A DNA stretch of 64,000 nt from Melitaea cinxia (Eukaryota; Arthropoda; Insecta; Lepidoptera; Nymphalidae): assembly GCF_905220565.1 (NCBI RefSeq), contig NC_059413.1, positions 12,501,501-12,565,500 on the forward strand, written 5' to 3'. The stretch's first letter is position 1. Each line of letters begins with the position of its first letter. The position numbers and the translations under genes are program-made. The notes below the pieces were generated by a model. The model ran no database searches. It had not been told where the DNA came from and saw only the letters and a program-made list of their open reading frames with translations. Positions 33,118 through 44,600 of this stretch are shown here, piece after piece.

Positions 33118-33631
33118 TATTAAATATTTGTTAATTTTTTTTATATGATTCTAATTTTACTTTTTATATTGTAAATTTGAAAGTTTGTGAGGGTGGATCT
33201 CCGTAACTCTATAACGTAAAAACTACTAAAGTTATTGTAATAAAAATTGCTACGTGGATAGCTGGTAAACCAGAAAATACGCGGATGGTATCGTGAATCG
33301 TAACTAAGTATATCATGAACGTATGAACACAATTTATAAAATAAAATTTAGATTAGTTTCTAATGATTGTCTAACAATAAATTCAAACCCAGCCAATGAT
33401 AATTGAAATTGTAAAATGTCCATAGAAAAAATGAGTCGGAGTGGTGTTTCGGAGGAATTTTGAGACTTGTGACCTACTCGTATATAAAGTGTTATTAATA
33501 TGGCGCCCTTCCATTTAACTGCGATATCTGAATCGATATTATAACCTCAATATGTAACTTACTTGCATTAACGTTTTTATTATAAAAGCCTTAACGTTTT
33601 TATATAATAATAAAATAAATTATTCATCATC
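33118..33631. other. Unassigned DNA
   Basis: 33170-33330 has Helitron-like words ('tttgtgagggtggatctccg'), too decayed to delimit. No gene supported. Confidence 0.35.
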
Positions 33632-33855
33632 ATCATCATTATCACTACAGCCTATTGCAGTCTACTCCTGGACATAGGCCTCCACAAGTTCGCGTCTAAA
33701 ATGGCGTAAACTCATGTGTTGCACATATTCACCACGCTGGGCAGGTGGGTTGATGACCGCAGGGCCGGCTTTGTCGCACCGAAGACGCTGCTGCCCGTCT
33801 TCGGCCTGTGTATTTCAAAGCCAGCAGTTGGATGGATATCCCACCATCGGTCAAT
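33632..33855 (-). repeat. Family A repeat, truncated at the 5' side
   Basis: A catcatcatcat tail, then 'cctattgcagtctactcctg', 'accacgctgggcaggtgggt', 'gaagacgctgctgcccgtct' and 'gatggatatcccaccatcgg', where the similarity stops. Confidence 0.7.
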
Positions 33856-34193
33856 AAATTATTACATAATTATTATTTATGAAATTACCATTGTGTGTAC
33901 GTTACTACCGTGTCAATGACCGAGTTACCCGAGTTTTACAGTTGTTTGTTATTTATAGCCAATTTGCCCATGTCTTCAAACGTTCTGTTTTTTCAAATTT
34001 GTTGATTTTAAAGTGACATAGTAATGAGCTGCACTTACTACTACTTCGTCTTTTTCACGTATATTTTCGGCTGTGGTATCCACGTATCTCTATATGGCCG
34101 TCGACGAAAGGACGCTAGTATAATATCACGTTGTATTTAACATGTACATTCGTCTTCTCAATAATACAAGATGTCGTTGACCAGTAATAAGAG
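33856..34193. other. Unassigned DNA
   Basis: Nothing recognised. Confidence 0.35.
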
Positions 34194-34205
34194 AGTACCT
34201 GCACT

Positions 34206-34836
34206 ATAATTGCTGACGACGCTTTGGCGCTACGGTCACAGCACTAGTTTGTGGCTGTTGTGTGCTGGCGGTTGCGGATTCGAGCCCCGCACATGACATA
34301 CATTTGTATTGGCCATACAGATGTTTGCCGTGGTCTGGGTGTTTGTGCAGTCCTTGTGGGTCTCCCCACCGTGCCTCGGAGAGCACGCTAAGCTGTCGGT
34401 CCCGGTTGTTATCATGTACACTTGATAGCCTTCTGCGAGACAGTAATGTCCCAGAAGGAGAATGACGAGCGGATGAGAGAGGAGGCCACCGACGAGGCCT
34501 CCGTCCGCAGGCGACGAACGGGGGTGCGTAGGAGGCGCTACTTAATGCGCCTCCAGTAACGCCCCTGTGCCCGTGTCGGGCCGGGATGGGAACCCGGTCC
34601 TGCTAGTCATGGCGTCGTCGGGATTGCTCAGAGATAAGTCGGACAGTCCCCATGGGGGAGAAGTCTGGTCATTTCGCCGAGGCCAGCCTGTCGTTGGAGG
34701 GATCCTGTTGCCTTCAGATCCGGGACCCTCCAATTAAAGCGACTGAATGCTCCCGCAGGGGTTTTGGTCGATATTGCACCCCCAAATGCTAAAGCCGACA
34801 TACGGTCTAGGAATGCCTATCCGCGATACCAAAAAA
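34206..34836 (+). mobile_element. Long composite SINE (family S2) with tRNA-like head, core and LINE-type tail
   Basis: The 631 bases are flanked by the 12-mer agtacctgcact (34194-34205 and 34837-34848) and end in an A7 run. The head has an A-box-like 'ttggcgctacgg' and a B-box-like 'ggattcgagcc' (about 34222-34283). The core 'gtgggtctccccaccgtgcc' to 'ggtcccggttgttatcat' (34356-34415) recurs at 47552-47611 and, inverted, near 52941-52983. From 'ccttctgcgagaca' on, the tail matches the 5239-5729 retroposon. It thus looks like a tRNA-derived element that carries a LINE 3' end for mobilisation. Confidence 0.8.
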
Positions 34837-34848
34837 AGTACCTGCACT

Positions 34849-35914
34849 GTAACCTGTCAATCCAAGTTTATGCGAGACTTAAATCAGTTAAACCATTAAC
34901 TAAATATGGTAATAAAATAAAAATTAAAAACATATTTAAAAAAAAGAAAAAAGAAAGATAAAAACATTTGTAATTACAAATGCAATCATCAACGTAAGTA
35001 GGTACGTATGTCATCGTAATTATAAATAAACCTAATATAATATTTAATTAAATACGTTTAATTACTTTGAAAATTTCCTTGATTACTATTAAATTGAAAA
35101 TATTTGTAATTAGCTGACACGGATAGCTTCATAAGCTTTTTTAGCAAATTTTTTCTCTTTTTTATATATTTCTAACCTTGTTTTAAACGTATCGAACATA
35201 AAACAACAAGAGTTAGTCAAATAGTTACTTAAATATCCACAAGAAAATATAAAATGATCAACAATGAAGTAAAAATAACTAATTAAATACTTTTACAGTA
35301 GGAACAGCTCCGTTTAGTTGTTTGGGAATTAAAGTTTAAGCAAATGCTGAACGTACGATGAACGAATGAAAAAAAAAGCTGTAAATTAAACTCCATCGAG
35401 CGCAATTAGTAATTACGGCCGTTGATTGTCTGAATTGAGTCAGCTTGTGGGCGACTGGACCTTGGCGACACGCAGAATGTGGCAAACATTTTAATACAAA
35501 TATTATATTGCTATTTATTTAAGAAATTATATAAATGATGACGAAATAAATAATTTAATAGCGTTTTTTAGTTTTGGCGTACTTATGATTGATAATATAC
35601 AAAATAATAAATAAAAGAAGTCTGCCATTTTGTATATGTCACCGAAAAACTATTGAATAATTTGGTATTAATTTTTTTTAAATTTATAAGTTTGTTCTCT
35701 ATTAAATTATTAGTATCGCTTTTAATATAGTTATTAAAGTTTTAAGAAACAACAATTTTTATAAGTTCAACAACGTGTTTCTATAAAAAAATAAATTATT
35801 AATTTTCCGATTAATTTTCCAGTTTCACGTTGTTTTAATTTTTCTTTTTATTTAGGAATGTATATTCAGTGTCAAACCATTTTGTTTTCTTTGCACAAAA
35901 GTGTAATGTTAATA
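34849..35914. other. AT-rich stretch, nothing recognised
   Basis: No gene or repeat partner found. Confidence 0.4.
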
Positions 35915-36040
35915 CAATAAGCTACAAGAAATCGCTCTTCAGCGATAAGATCGCCTTTGTACATCTTTTTTTTTGTAATTACTACTGTTTGTTTATATTT
36001 TGGTGTACAATAAAGAATATATTATTATTATTATTATTAC
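35915..36040 (+). repeat. LINE 3' UTR fragment (family E) with (ATT)n tail
   Basis: 'aagaaatcgctcttcagcga', 'taagatcgcctttgtacatc', 'ggtgtacaataaagaatata' and an (ATT)n tail at 36017-36037. The same 3' end follows a reverse-transcriptase-related frame at 57166-57757. Confidence 0.65.
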
Positions 36041-36409
36041 ACAGACAAAGTCGCAGATATCAACTTGTATATAATTTCATAGACAGAGGAAATGCTGGCT
36101 TTAATGGAAACATGATCTTTTCACATATGCCAAACAGTAGCCATTGAAGTGAATTCGCAGATATAACAGCATAAGATATTAAACGCAATAAATATTTTGA
36201 GCTTTATTTTTATACGTATAAAGTTTGTTTTCGCGTTTAGTATGAGTTTCTCGCTTTCTTATGAATGGAACCGCCTTATATTAGCCTCTGAGGTTCCTTG
36301 TTCGCTCATTAGCGGGCTACCAACTAAGGGCCGCATTAAATGTTTCAAAGTAGGTTAGGTACACTTTGTAGTTATAACGTTAATTTGGTTTTCGACTACA
36401 ATAAAAATA
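36041..36409. other. Unassigned DNA
   Basis: Nothing recognised. Confidence 0.35.
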
Positions 36410-36540
36410 TCATCATCATCATCATTACAGCCTATACAGTCCACTGCTGGACATAGGCCTCCACAAGTTTACGCCAAAAATAGCGTGAACTCATGTTTTT
36501 TGCCCATAGTCACCACGCTGGGCAGGCGGGTTGGTGACCG
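36410..36540 (-). repeat. Family A repeat, 3' half
   Basis: A catcatcatcat tail, 'cctatacagtccactgctgg', 'gcccatagtcaccacgctgg', ending at 'gggttggtgaccg'. Confidence 0.7.
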
Positions 36541-36884
36541 AAAAAATAAAAAAATATCAGATAATTGTATACCTATTACCAAAAGTCCCAAGAATTATGA
36601 AGTTGTATATGTGAAAATTTAAATCAACCTAATAAAGGTTTTAAACAGTTTTAAAGGACCCTTAGATCGTCAGCATTGGTTGTTTCACAAAGTTTCACTC
36701 CAACTATTTATTTAATATCACAGGTCTTATACCGTTTCTTAAGTTGTAAGCTGCAATACCAATTCTGAAAGAAGGAAGTATTGTATATCCGTCAACCCAG
36801 AGTAAAACAACAAGGCGGATCTAACATAAAATCCGATTCGTTCATATGGAAAGGCCCGTGTCTAAAGTGTGACATTTGCTGTCT

Positions 36885-37095
36885 ATTGTGATTTCTTAGA
36901 AAAAAAAGAGTGTTTATGTGTGTGTACTTAGGTACGCACGTAAGAAGTTATACTTCATTGACTAGCTAACTTCACGTTGTCAACTTCTTCGTCGACTACC
37001 TAACTTCAGGGTGTCGGATTTGTGACGGTGGGCGCGCATCGTAAAAATTTACCCTCATCGTTTTTTTCTAACGAGCCAAAAGCAGGTATAACTTC
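36885..37095. repeat. Unclassified interspersed repeat fragment
   Basis: 'gtaagaagttatacttcatt', 'gactagctaacttcacgttg', 'cgactacctaacttcagggt' (partial internal duplication) and 'gacggtgggcgcgcatcgta', ending in an A run near 37097-37112. Short related words occur at 54690-54730. I recall similar sequence as a common lepidopteran repeat but cannot name it. Confidence 0.4.
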
Positions 37096-37112
37096 AAAAA
37101 AAAAAAAAAAAA

Positions 37113-37439
37113 TTAAAAATTATATTGAAGTTTTAATAACGTAACAAATTCTATATTTATGCTTATTCTTAAAATTACACCGAAGAGAAAAATTATAAGG
37201 TTGAAGCGTAAAACAGGAAACAATAACACTGTTTATTTATCATTTTCCTTACTTTTGTGTAACATTATTCATATAGGACAGACACAGAATCGGTAATGTA
37301 TATTTTATTGCGAAACGTATTGCTTTGCATTCCTTATCATATGTTCGTAACGCTATCCGTTCTTTACCTACGTATTAGCGAGTGTAAACAGATAATGTTC
37401 AAATAAATACGCTTGAAATCACGTAGCGGGCCGCCGTTG
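37113..37439. other. Upstream flank of the host gene, nothing recognised
   Basis: AT-rich, grading into the CpG-rich region that follows. Confidence 0.35.
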
Positions 37440-38059
37440 ACGACATATGATTTTATACATCGTAGAACGTAGCTATGCGTACGTCTCGGCGCCTGGTTCA
37501 TTTATCTAATGCACATTGCATTTGCTTTTAGTTTTTAGTGTGGTTACGCCACGCTCGCTCGCAACAGAAATAACGTAGAATATCGGTCACAGACTCGCCG
37601 AGGAATGAACGATTCGTATTAATTGCTGGACGGCGCAGCACTATCGCGCCGAGCGGGCCGCGCGCGGACGTACCGGCACCGCGCTCTCTTTCTTTACACG
37701 TCTCGTCCAAAAGCGCGCGAACCGACGTCACTTTGACGTTGACAAAATAAATATATCTATCTACCTACAAACTCTTTGCTTGTTTTGTTTTCGTCGTTAC
37801 TTATTAACATTTATGAGATGAAAATTTGCGAATTTCGCGCAGGTTACAATGGGTATCTCGGCATGTTCTCGTAACGTTTACATTAGGAAGAAATATCACG
37901 ATATGTAATCGGGCGAGTGCAAATGTCGCCGATATCGCGGACCGGTCTCGGAGGTTCAATTGTAACGCAGTAACGGTGTCGCGCGCTAAGAGACGAGCGT
38001 TCGCGGAATCCCACGGTTGATTCATACACCGGTTATCGTGTTTTGCACCGAGCGGCAGA
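37440..38059 (+). promoter_or_regulatory. Probable promoter and 5' UTR region of the adaptor-like gene
   Basis: Composition changes sharply to GC- and CpG-rich, with dense CpG words (cggcgcagcactatcgcgcc, gagcgggccgcgcgcggacg). No other part of the window looks like this except the coding exon just downstream. No TATA box or initiator could be placed with confidence, and a 5' splice of the UTR is possible. The inference rests on composition and position. Confidence 0.45.
37826..38020 (+). promoter_or_regulatory. Candidate upstream open reading frame
   Basis: A 64-codon frame (MRISRRLQWV...) ends with TGA at 38018-38020, 39 bases before the main ATG and in the same frame. Its peptide is Arg-rich with no domain. 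If it is in the mature 5' UTR it could lower translation of the main frame. It could equally be chance in GC-rich DNA. Confidence 0.25.
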
Positions 38060-39211
38060 ATGTGTGAGGTCACAAGTTGGATACCGCTCGCCGTAGTGGA
38101 AACACTGCGCGATCGCTCTGCGCAGTCCGTCGTCGCGTGGCTGACCGCGATCCGCGCCACCATCGAGGAGTACGACCCCCTGGTCGTGGTTAGGCCCCCA
38201 TCCACTACCTCACAGGACACGGAGTCGGACGGCGCCTTCGACGAGATTCTCTCCCAGCTGGGCAAGGAAATATTCAAGCTAGATGAGTACCAAAGAAACC
38301 TCGCGCCGTCCGAGAAAGAAGTATCCCCAAGTATTCTCAATATATTCGACGAGTGCTTGCAGGGGATGGAGCGCCACGACCACGTCGAAACTGAGACCAA
38401 AGTGATATGCGAACCAAAACAAATGCCAAAGGAAAACAGTGCTATTGAGTGCAGTGAGCGTGAGTCGACGATGACCGACACTTTTACTACGAGCACGCCG
38501 GTAAAGAGCGAGGCTGTGAAGGAAATTCGCAAAACTCCGCCTCCAGTACCGCCGCGGAAAGTGAAAATGAGGTCACCGTCTCCTTCGTACGATAACATCG
38601 AGTTCAAAGACACAGCCGAACCGAAAAACGAATCCGACAGCGACTCTGAGAGCACGTGCTGGAGTTACAAGGAATGCAATGTTGACAACGACACCGATGC
38701 CCCAAAGGGCACATATGCAGCGGTCTGGTCACATTCCAGCGGCTACCACAACTCCGACGAGATAATGCGTCGAGTGTTATCACAGGCACAGCACAGGGCG
38801 ACGATATCGAGTCTGTCCTTCGATACAGCGAGCGATTTTACTACCCAGCCGTTCTCTGTTTACGCGCTTCGAGAGGTGGGAGACGGTGGGGACAGGTGCG
38901 AGTCAGTCGGCGCTATGACGCCGGACAAGCCGTGCGATGACGGCTACGAGCCCGTCCGCGACGCTATCACCGACGAAAACATTTACGAAGAAATCGAGTA
39001 CGGTTACAGCTACACGGATGAGGGATGCTCGTGTGGAGGCAGTGTGGAGGTCGAGAGTTGCTCCATCAGTGCCAGTTCGGAGGGCGTTGGTAGGGAGAGT
39101 CCTCTGTATGCGAATCTTAGGGATCACGACGCGTACGCGATACCCCCGGATGTGATTTACTGGAAGAATTTGCTTCTGGATCCATTTTACAATGATGATG
39201 AGGAAGACGAG
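38060..39211 (+). CDS. Multi-tyrosine adaptor/docking-like protein, coding exon 1 (partial gene)
   Basis: 384 codons from an ATG (cggcagaATG) preceded by an in-frame TGA at 38018, ending GAC-GAG|GTTAGT, a good splice donor. Residues 160-167 are PPPVPPRK, a class II SH3 ligand (PxxPxR). Tyrosine motifs of SH2-ligand type: Y177 YDNI and Y350 YANL (Grb2-like YxN), Y296 YEPV, and Y309 YEEI (the Src-family optimum). Ser/Asp/Glu-rich stretches (190-200 and 378-384) and the absence of a signal peptide or membrane segment suggest a cytoplasmic, largely disordered scaffold. Read-through beyond 39211 would add an intron-encoded hydrophobic tail and should be ignored. I do not recognise the ortholog. 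A signalling scaffold or the N-terminal half of a Rho GEF are possibilities only. Confidence 0.85.
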
Positions 39212-39899
39212 GTTAGTGTACTATTTTCAGTCTTCTATTTACCTAAATTATTATATACTAGCTGTACCCTGTGCGCGTTGCTACACATTTTTTTTTTGTT
39301 TTTTCTTTTATGCTCGTACCAACTCGGAAACCTTTGTGGGCAAACCTTGGTGTTATGCACAAAACTTTGCTGAAGATCATAACATGATCTAATGCATAGT
39401 TTACGATTCTAATATAAAAACGTTAATTTTTATATATATAGACTTGAAACTCTCAAAAAGTTTTTATACATATAGTTAAAATACACGAAATTTGAAACCC
39501 TAAATTTACGAAGCGTATCAAACATTATCATTTATAATTAAACCTGTTTAAGCTAAAAAAACAAGTGTATCATCTTTCAACAATAATGAGGTCGATAGAG
39601 ACATTGTTGTGTAATAATTACTGTTGTTTACTTGCAAACAACAATGTAACAGCTGTGCAGCAATTTAACAAACTGAAACAACAATATTACTATTAATAGG
39701 CATAATGTTCTATTTATTAGTTTATCGGAATTATAAGGTCAATTAACGATAATATTTATTGATATAACAAGATTTTAGTGCTTAAGTAAATGGAATCTAA
39801 CTTCTAAAACAAGTAATTCTTATATTTCAACGTATGGACTTAAATTTCACTCTATATCAATACATATAATAGAAATGTAACGAGTCGCTGTCTGTACAT

Positions 39900-40135
39900 T
39901 TAAGATATATGAGAAAAAATATTATTGGGACCTTTTTCAACGCAAATAGATCCCATAACAATGATTGTCGGAATTTTTGTCTGTTTGTCTGTGCGTTTGT
40001 GCACGCTAATCTCAGAAACGGCTTATCCAATTTCGATGTGGTTTTTTCCGGTATTATATATAATTTAAAAAATCATGTTGAACATGCAAATTCACTATTC
40101 CACGCGGACGAAGTCACGAGCACATCTAGTTGTTA
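39900..40135 (+). mobile_element. Helitron-like element, 3' end present
   Basis: 'gtctgtgcgtttgtgcacgc', 'taatctcagaaacggcttat', 'ttccacgcggacgaagtcac' and 'gcacatCTAG' followed by T. It is related to the inverted pieces at 29272-29442 and 29730-29830. Confidence 0.55.
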
Positions 40136-40739
40136 TTATATAATAAAAAGCAGTATAAAGATTCTTACCTACTTTTTATATGAATAAATTAATTATTATA
40201 ACATTTAATACGGTTTTGAGTACTATTTTCTTAAATATTTCTATGTATATGTTCCACGTAATAGATTACAAACTTCTATTTACCTGAGATAGTATAACTC
40301 ACCCACTTTTGATATTTGTAGCTATTATTTTTTGGCATACTTTATAGCATAGTTTTTTTCTTAATATAATTAATCTTTCTAATATTGTAAGTAACATGTA
40401 AATCGATTCGTTTAATTTCAAAACACTTTACTACTACTTTGTATGTATATAAAAAAATTTGTTGTATACATTAAAAATTAAACATAATTTAATAAAAGAT
40501 TACTATAAAATATGACGATAGCTAATAAATAGTAGTACGAAACCTTGGTCGTGCACAGTCAGTAATCAATTGATCGTTAAAGGAAATCGCGTAATGGCTG
40601 ACAATTATTATTCACAGACGCCATCGCTCCAAAAACGAAGCGTCTTTGTTATTATTAACCGTGTCTTAACTTATTTACAAATGTATTATTATATATTTAA
40701 TATCTCCGTATATAATATTTTTAACTAAGGTTACAACAA

Positions 40740-40965
40740 GAAATATCTTGCTCATATTCTGGAGCAGCCCGTCTGGGGAAGTACCTCGACATTACAGGAG
40801 ATCACAGCCACTACTGCTCTCAAGCACTGTTGTGTTCCTGTGGTAAGTAAGGTGGTCAGAACTTCTGGGCCTGGGGTAGTATTGGCAACGCGCTTGCGAT
40901 GCTTTTGGTGTCGCAGGCTATAAGCTAAGGTACTGCTTACCATGTTTGTTTGCTAGCCCAGTCTC
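40740..40965 (-). repeat. Family B repeat
   Basis: 'ttctggagcagcccgtctgg', 'gtacctcgacattacaggag', 'ggtggtcagaacttctgggc' and 'aacgcgcttgcgatgctttt' in inverted family order. Confidence 0.65.
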
Positions 40966-41916
40966 ATGGAACAAAATATATGTTAATATGTAACCTAATG
41001 CCAGCAGTTCCAGTAAACGTATTACCAAGAACTTCTTTTATATGAACACATGATAGGCTAAAGTGATCTAGTACATGATTACAATCAGTAAACAAATAAA
41101 CTGGTTAATTACTCATAATATGCAGTGACGTAATTGCTTTTTAAATTGTGGCTCATTTGTTTAATTATAATAATCAATAGATTGTAAACATTACACAACG
41201 TTAGTGCCAGAAATAACTGAATGCAATGCTATGCAAAAAAAAACATTAAAGTTTGATATAAAAAATGCGAATTCACTTACAATCTTTATTAATTTGAGAA
41301 AAAAAAAAATACCGTATAGCGTTCTTCGGTAAACGGATCCAATATAAAACGAATTTTTCGTACGGATAACGTTTAAATAAACAAACAAACTTTTTAGCTT
41401 TATAATATTAGTATAGATAATGTTTCAGACTTATAAAAATTAGCCACTTGTGAGCAAAAGGCTGTGTCAAGGCTCAGTAAGCATTGCTTTATATTTTTTC
41501 TTTATATATTCTATATATCATATATTAATTAAAAACCTATAATACTAAAAATGACGTAGGAGATATTAATTATTAATTAGCATTGAATTGAGTAATTCCG
41601 CCAAAATCATTAAATAATGAATTTTTAAGAGATCCACGTAATTAAGAATTAAACGGTTTAATATTTTTAAATACATACAAAAAAGTTTTAAATTATATAC
41701 ATATCACAAATAAGAAACAAAAATAATTTCTAACTTCCTAAATATTATAAATATTCAAAAAAAAAAATTCAACTTATAAAATCGTAAAACCTAAAAATTT
41801 AACGAATTATTTAACGGAAATTAATAACGAATAACGGTTATTTTATACAAAATTGTAAAAAAAATATATTAAAAAAGTAAAAGTAGTACAAAAAAAATAT
41901 TCAAGAAAAAAATATT

Positions 41917-41964
41917 CGCTTTACTTAGCACCAAGTAGGATGTTACTTGGTGCTAAGTAAAGCG
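41917..41964. repeat. Perfect 21-bp hairpin with 6-base loop
   Basis: The arm cgctttacttagcaccaagta (41917-41937) and its exact inverse (41944-41964) enclose ggatgt. Flanking 'aatatt' and 'aatatt' are nearly symmetric. It has the size range of a small hairpin RNA, but complete pairing is more typical of a young fold-back element. Confidence 0.75.
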
Positions 41965-42726
41965 TTTATAATATTATTATTCATTACAATTCTTAGTAAA
42001 ACGATTGATATAAAAAATTGAAAGTGAAAAATATGTATCTTTTTATACATTTTCTCGTTTAAAACCTAAAAATAATTAACTAATCCTGAAAAAATTAGTA
42101 CCTTATGTTTTACAAAAAAGTTTACAGGAAATAAAATATGCGAAATTTTATTCTCTACGATAAGGGTGTCAATAACTTTTATCCTAAAGCAGTTTCCGAG
42201 ATATCGGCCAAAACAGTTTTTCAAGATGGCGCTTCAAGCTCCAACTGAATTTTGCAACAGCATTTTATGATTTTAAACTCAATAAGTGATCTTAAATCTT
42301 AATAATTTCGTCAAACCAAATTGAGAGGTCACTAAACTAGAGAATGTATGCAAACACAATATATGATTTGTAACAAAATAAATAAGTATAAAACGCCATT
42401 AAACTGACAATACATTTCTACATCACATATTTATTTTATATTAAATTAAGTACTAAAAACCTCACATGTCATCAGAACTTTTCACGCGCGTAAAACAGAT
42501 TATAAAATCTTTATAGATAATTCTTTATCTGTTACTTAACTTGCAAATTAAAAAAAAATCTTGAAGCTATACATAATGCATTATGTAACTCTGTTGTATA
42601 TCACGCGACTATTAACTAATAATAGGCGAATTAAATTCTAGTTGCAAAATTGTAATAACATGCTTCGAGTACGATGTCTTTGACATTAGCGTTCTCTTTA
42701 TACGATAGTATCAAAATATACCTAAA

Positions 42727-42887
42727 CCAGCTTTTAACCGCGTCTTCGCTCGCATTGAATTTTTTTAATATCCTCTTCTAATAACTCCAAGAATATGTGT
42801 ACAAAGTTTCATGATGATCGGTTCAGCAGTTTTCGCGTGAAAGCCTAACAAACAAACTTACATTCACATTTATAATATTAGTAGGGA
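42727..42887 (-). mobile_element. Small Helitron, both ends recognisable
   Basis: On the minus strand it starts TCCCTACTAATATTATAAAT and ends 'gcgaagacgcggttaaaag' CTGG, which fits the CTRR rule. It is a sibling of 32940-33117. Confidence 0.65.
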
Positions 42888-43449
42888 TTACGCTGCTAGC
42901 TTTTTAAGTATAATTTGTAGCTAATTTAGCTAGAACAAATAGATGAATGAACAATAAGCTGCTTTTGACTTGGGGTTTTCTTGTGAAAAAGAAAATCGTA
43001 TTAAAAAAAATTAGTTATAAATTAAAAGTCTAAAATAAAGTTTTAAATAGTTTTAATACCTAAAATTCGCTCTTATAGTTTCCTGTCAAAAACCCAATTA
43101 TTGTAACAATGTTAACATTTTAATTAACTTTTAAAATTGGTGGAGCTCTCGTGATTATAATTGTGTTAAAACTCCCGAATTGTTGAAACGCGTATTTTTA
43201 CTTTGATCTAAATCGATTAACTTTCATTGTATACCTAATATATATATACGAAAATGTACTTTCTATAAAGTATATTATTTTTAACGTAACTTCTTGCATT
43301 TAATTCGCGATGATGACCGTTTTGTGTATAATCTATAGCACAAACGTGTTATATTATAGGTCGGTATTCATTTGATATCTACAGAATAAAAATATAAACA
43401 TAAGTATATATTTACATATTTTAATATTTTTATTGATATAAATATATAT

Positions 43450-43715
43450 ATAACATATGAGTTCACGCCGTTTTTGGCACGAACTTATGGAGGCCTTTTT
43501 TTTAACGTGAGGAAAATCCATCATGGATACCCTTCAGCGCGGGGGCGCTAGAGGCTTATGTCAGACTCCTACTGACTAAAAACCACCACGTGTGAGCAGT
43601 CGTCCGCCTGGGTGGGGCGAGATGGGGTCGCGCTAGCATTCGCCACCTCGCCCCGGCAAACTTATGGAGGTCTATGTCAGGCAGTGTATAGGCTGAAATT
43701 ATATGATGATATGAT
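43450..43715 (+). repeat. Family A repeat split by an insertion
   Basis: Family A sequence 'gagttcacgccgtttttggc' is broken at 43493 and resumes at 43659 with 'aacttatggaggtctatgtc' and an ATGATGATATGAT tail. Confidence 0.75.
43494..43658 (+). mobile_element. Family C element inserted in a family A repeat, 12-bp target duplication
   Basis: A 165-base insert is flanked by aacttatggagg (43482-43493 and 43659-43670). It begins with a T run and 'aacgtgaggaaaatccatca', and includes 'gtcagactcctactgactaa', 'cacgtgtgagcagtcgtccg' and 'cgctagcattcgccacctcg'. The duplication shows real transposition. The T-run start suggests that the element's own transcript reads on the minus strand with a poly(A) tail, as a retroposon. 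Confidence 0.8.
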
Positions 43716-44254
43716 AATAAATATTTTTATTTATAAAATTGTTTATTACTAATAATTGCATACCAAAAAAAAATCGGTAGGATATGTTGGTTACACCTTT
43801 AACTTTGACATTCTGTATGCCACATTTTGGCAAAACATTTGTTAAATTTTGGCTGAATAAATACTACTATTTTGTAACATTTTCCTACTAAAATAATCTT
43901 TTTATTTGTCGTCTGAAATTAAAAAAAAAAACTACTGTCTTAACTATGAACCATAAAGCCATAATGCCAATTGATAAAAAATTCGTATATTCTAATAGTA
44001 TCAAATAAACCTAGAAACGTTAGTTATTTTCTACGGAACCAAGTCATTAGTTTTTGCACTAAGTTCAGTCAACCACATATCTAGCTCATCAGCATTACAA
44101 ATCAAACGATATTATCATAAGAACATTGTGAACTGATTTTTTATTCTTTATCATACTTGACGTAATTATATAATTTAGTACTTAATAGTAACATATTCTG
44201 TGTGATTCCGGACCCCCGGCACAGGAGAAATTTCTAGAGGGGGTCGTTGAGTGT

Positions 44255-44600
44255 GAGCCGTTAATTTATTATTTATTTATCAGATTTCGATTTTCAAAAG
44301 TCATTAAAATCGGTATACCCAGTAAATCAATATAATCAGATCGCCTATGAGATGGACTGAACAAAGGAAAGGCTGCAGTGGACGTTCCATTGCGTGTGTG
44401 CTCCTGAAAAGCAGCTGTACGGGGAGAATGGAGACGGATTGTCAAACGTGTGACTGGGAAGTGATGACCACGACCGCTCTGACAAGAGCGTAACGAAAGA
44501 GATGATACCCAGTAAAAAGTTTTCTGAAGCAATGAGCAACCGCTTTTCGTTGGAAGAATAACTTATAAATAAAATAATTTATCTCTTTCAAAAGATAACT
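44255..44600. mobile_element. Family M MITE remnant split by an insertion
   Basis: 'cagatttcgattttcaaaag' and 'aaaatcggtatacccagtaa' are inverted family M interior. The motif resumes at 44505 with 'atacccagtaaaaagttttc' and 'caaccgcttttcgttgg'. Confidence 0.45.
44327..44504. mobile_element. 178-bp insertion with 12-bp target duplication
   Basis: Flanked by atacccagtaaa (44315-44326 and 44505-44516). The insert contains 'ggctgcagtggacgttccat', 'aagcagctgtacggggagaa' and 'ctctgacaagagcgtaacga' and ends 'aaagagatg'. No second copy is in the window. It looks like a 5'-truncated non-LTR 3' end, but the class is unproven. Minus-strand open frames here are incidental. Confidence 0.65.

Noticed and set aside
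37804..38655. 283-codon open frame on the minus strand opposite coding exon 1
   Set aside because: It mirrors the codon bias of the plus-strand exon (antisense shadow), extends into the 5' UTR region, and has no domain or splice context.
39212..39373. Continuation of exon 1 as a hydrophobic, possibly membrane-anchoring tail
   Set aside because: It lies after a good splice donor in AT-rich intron sequence and includes repeat-like 'ctagctgtaccctgtgcgcg'. The in-frame exon at 63569 fits better. An intron-retention isoform cannot be excluded without RNA data.
44269..44539. Overlapping minus-strand frames of 64-87 codons
   Set aside because: They fall on the 178-bp insertion and its MITE flanks and cross both copies of the 12-bp duplication.
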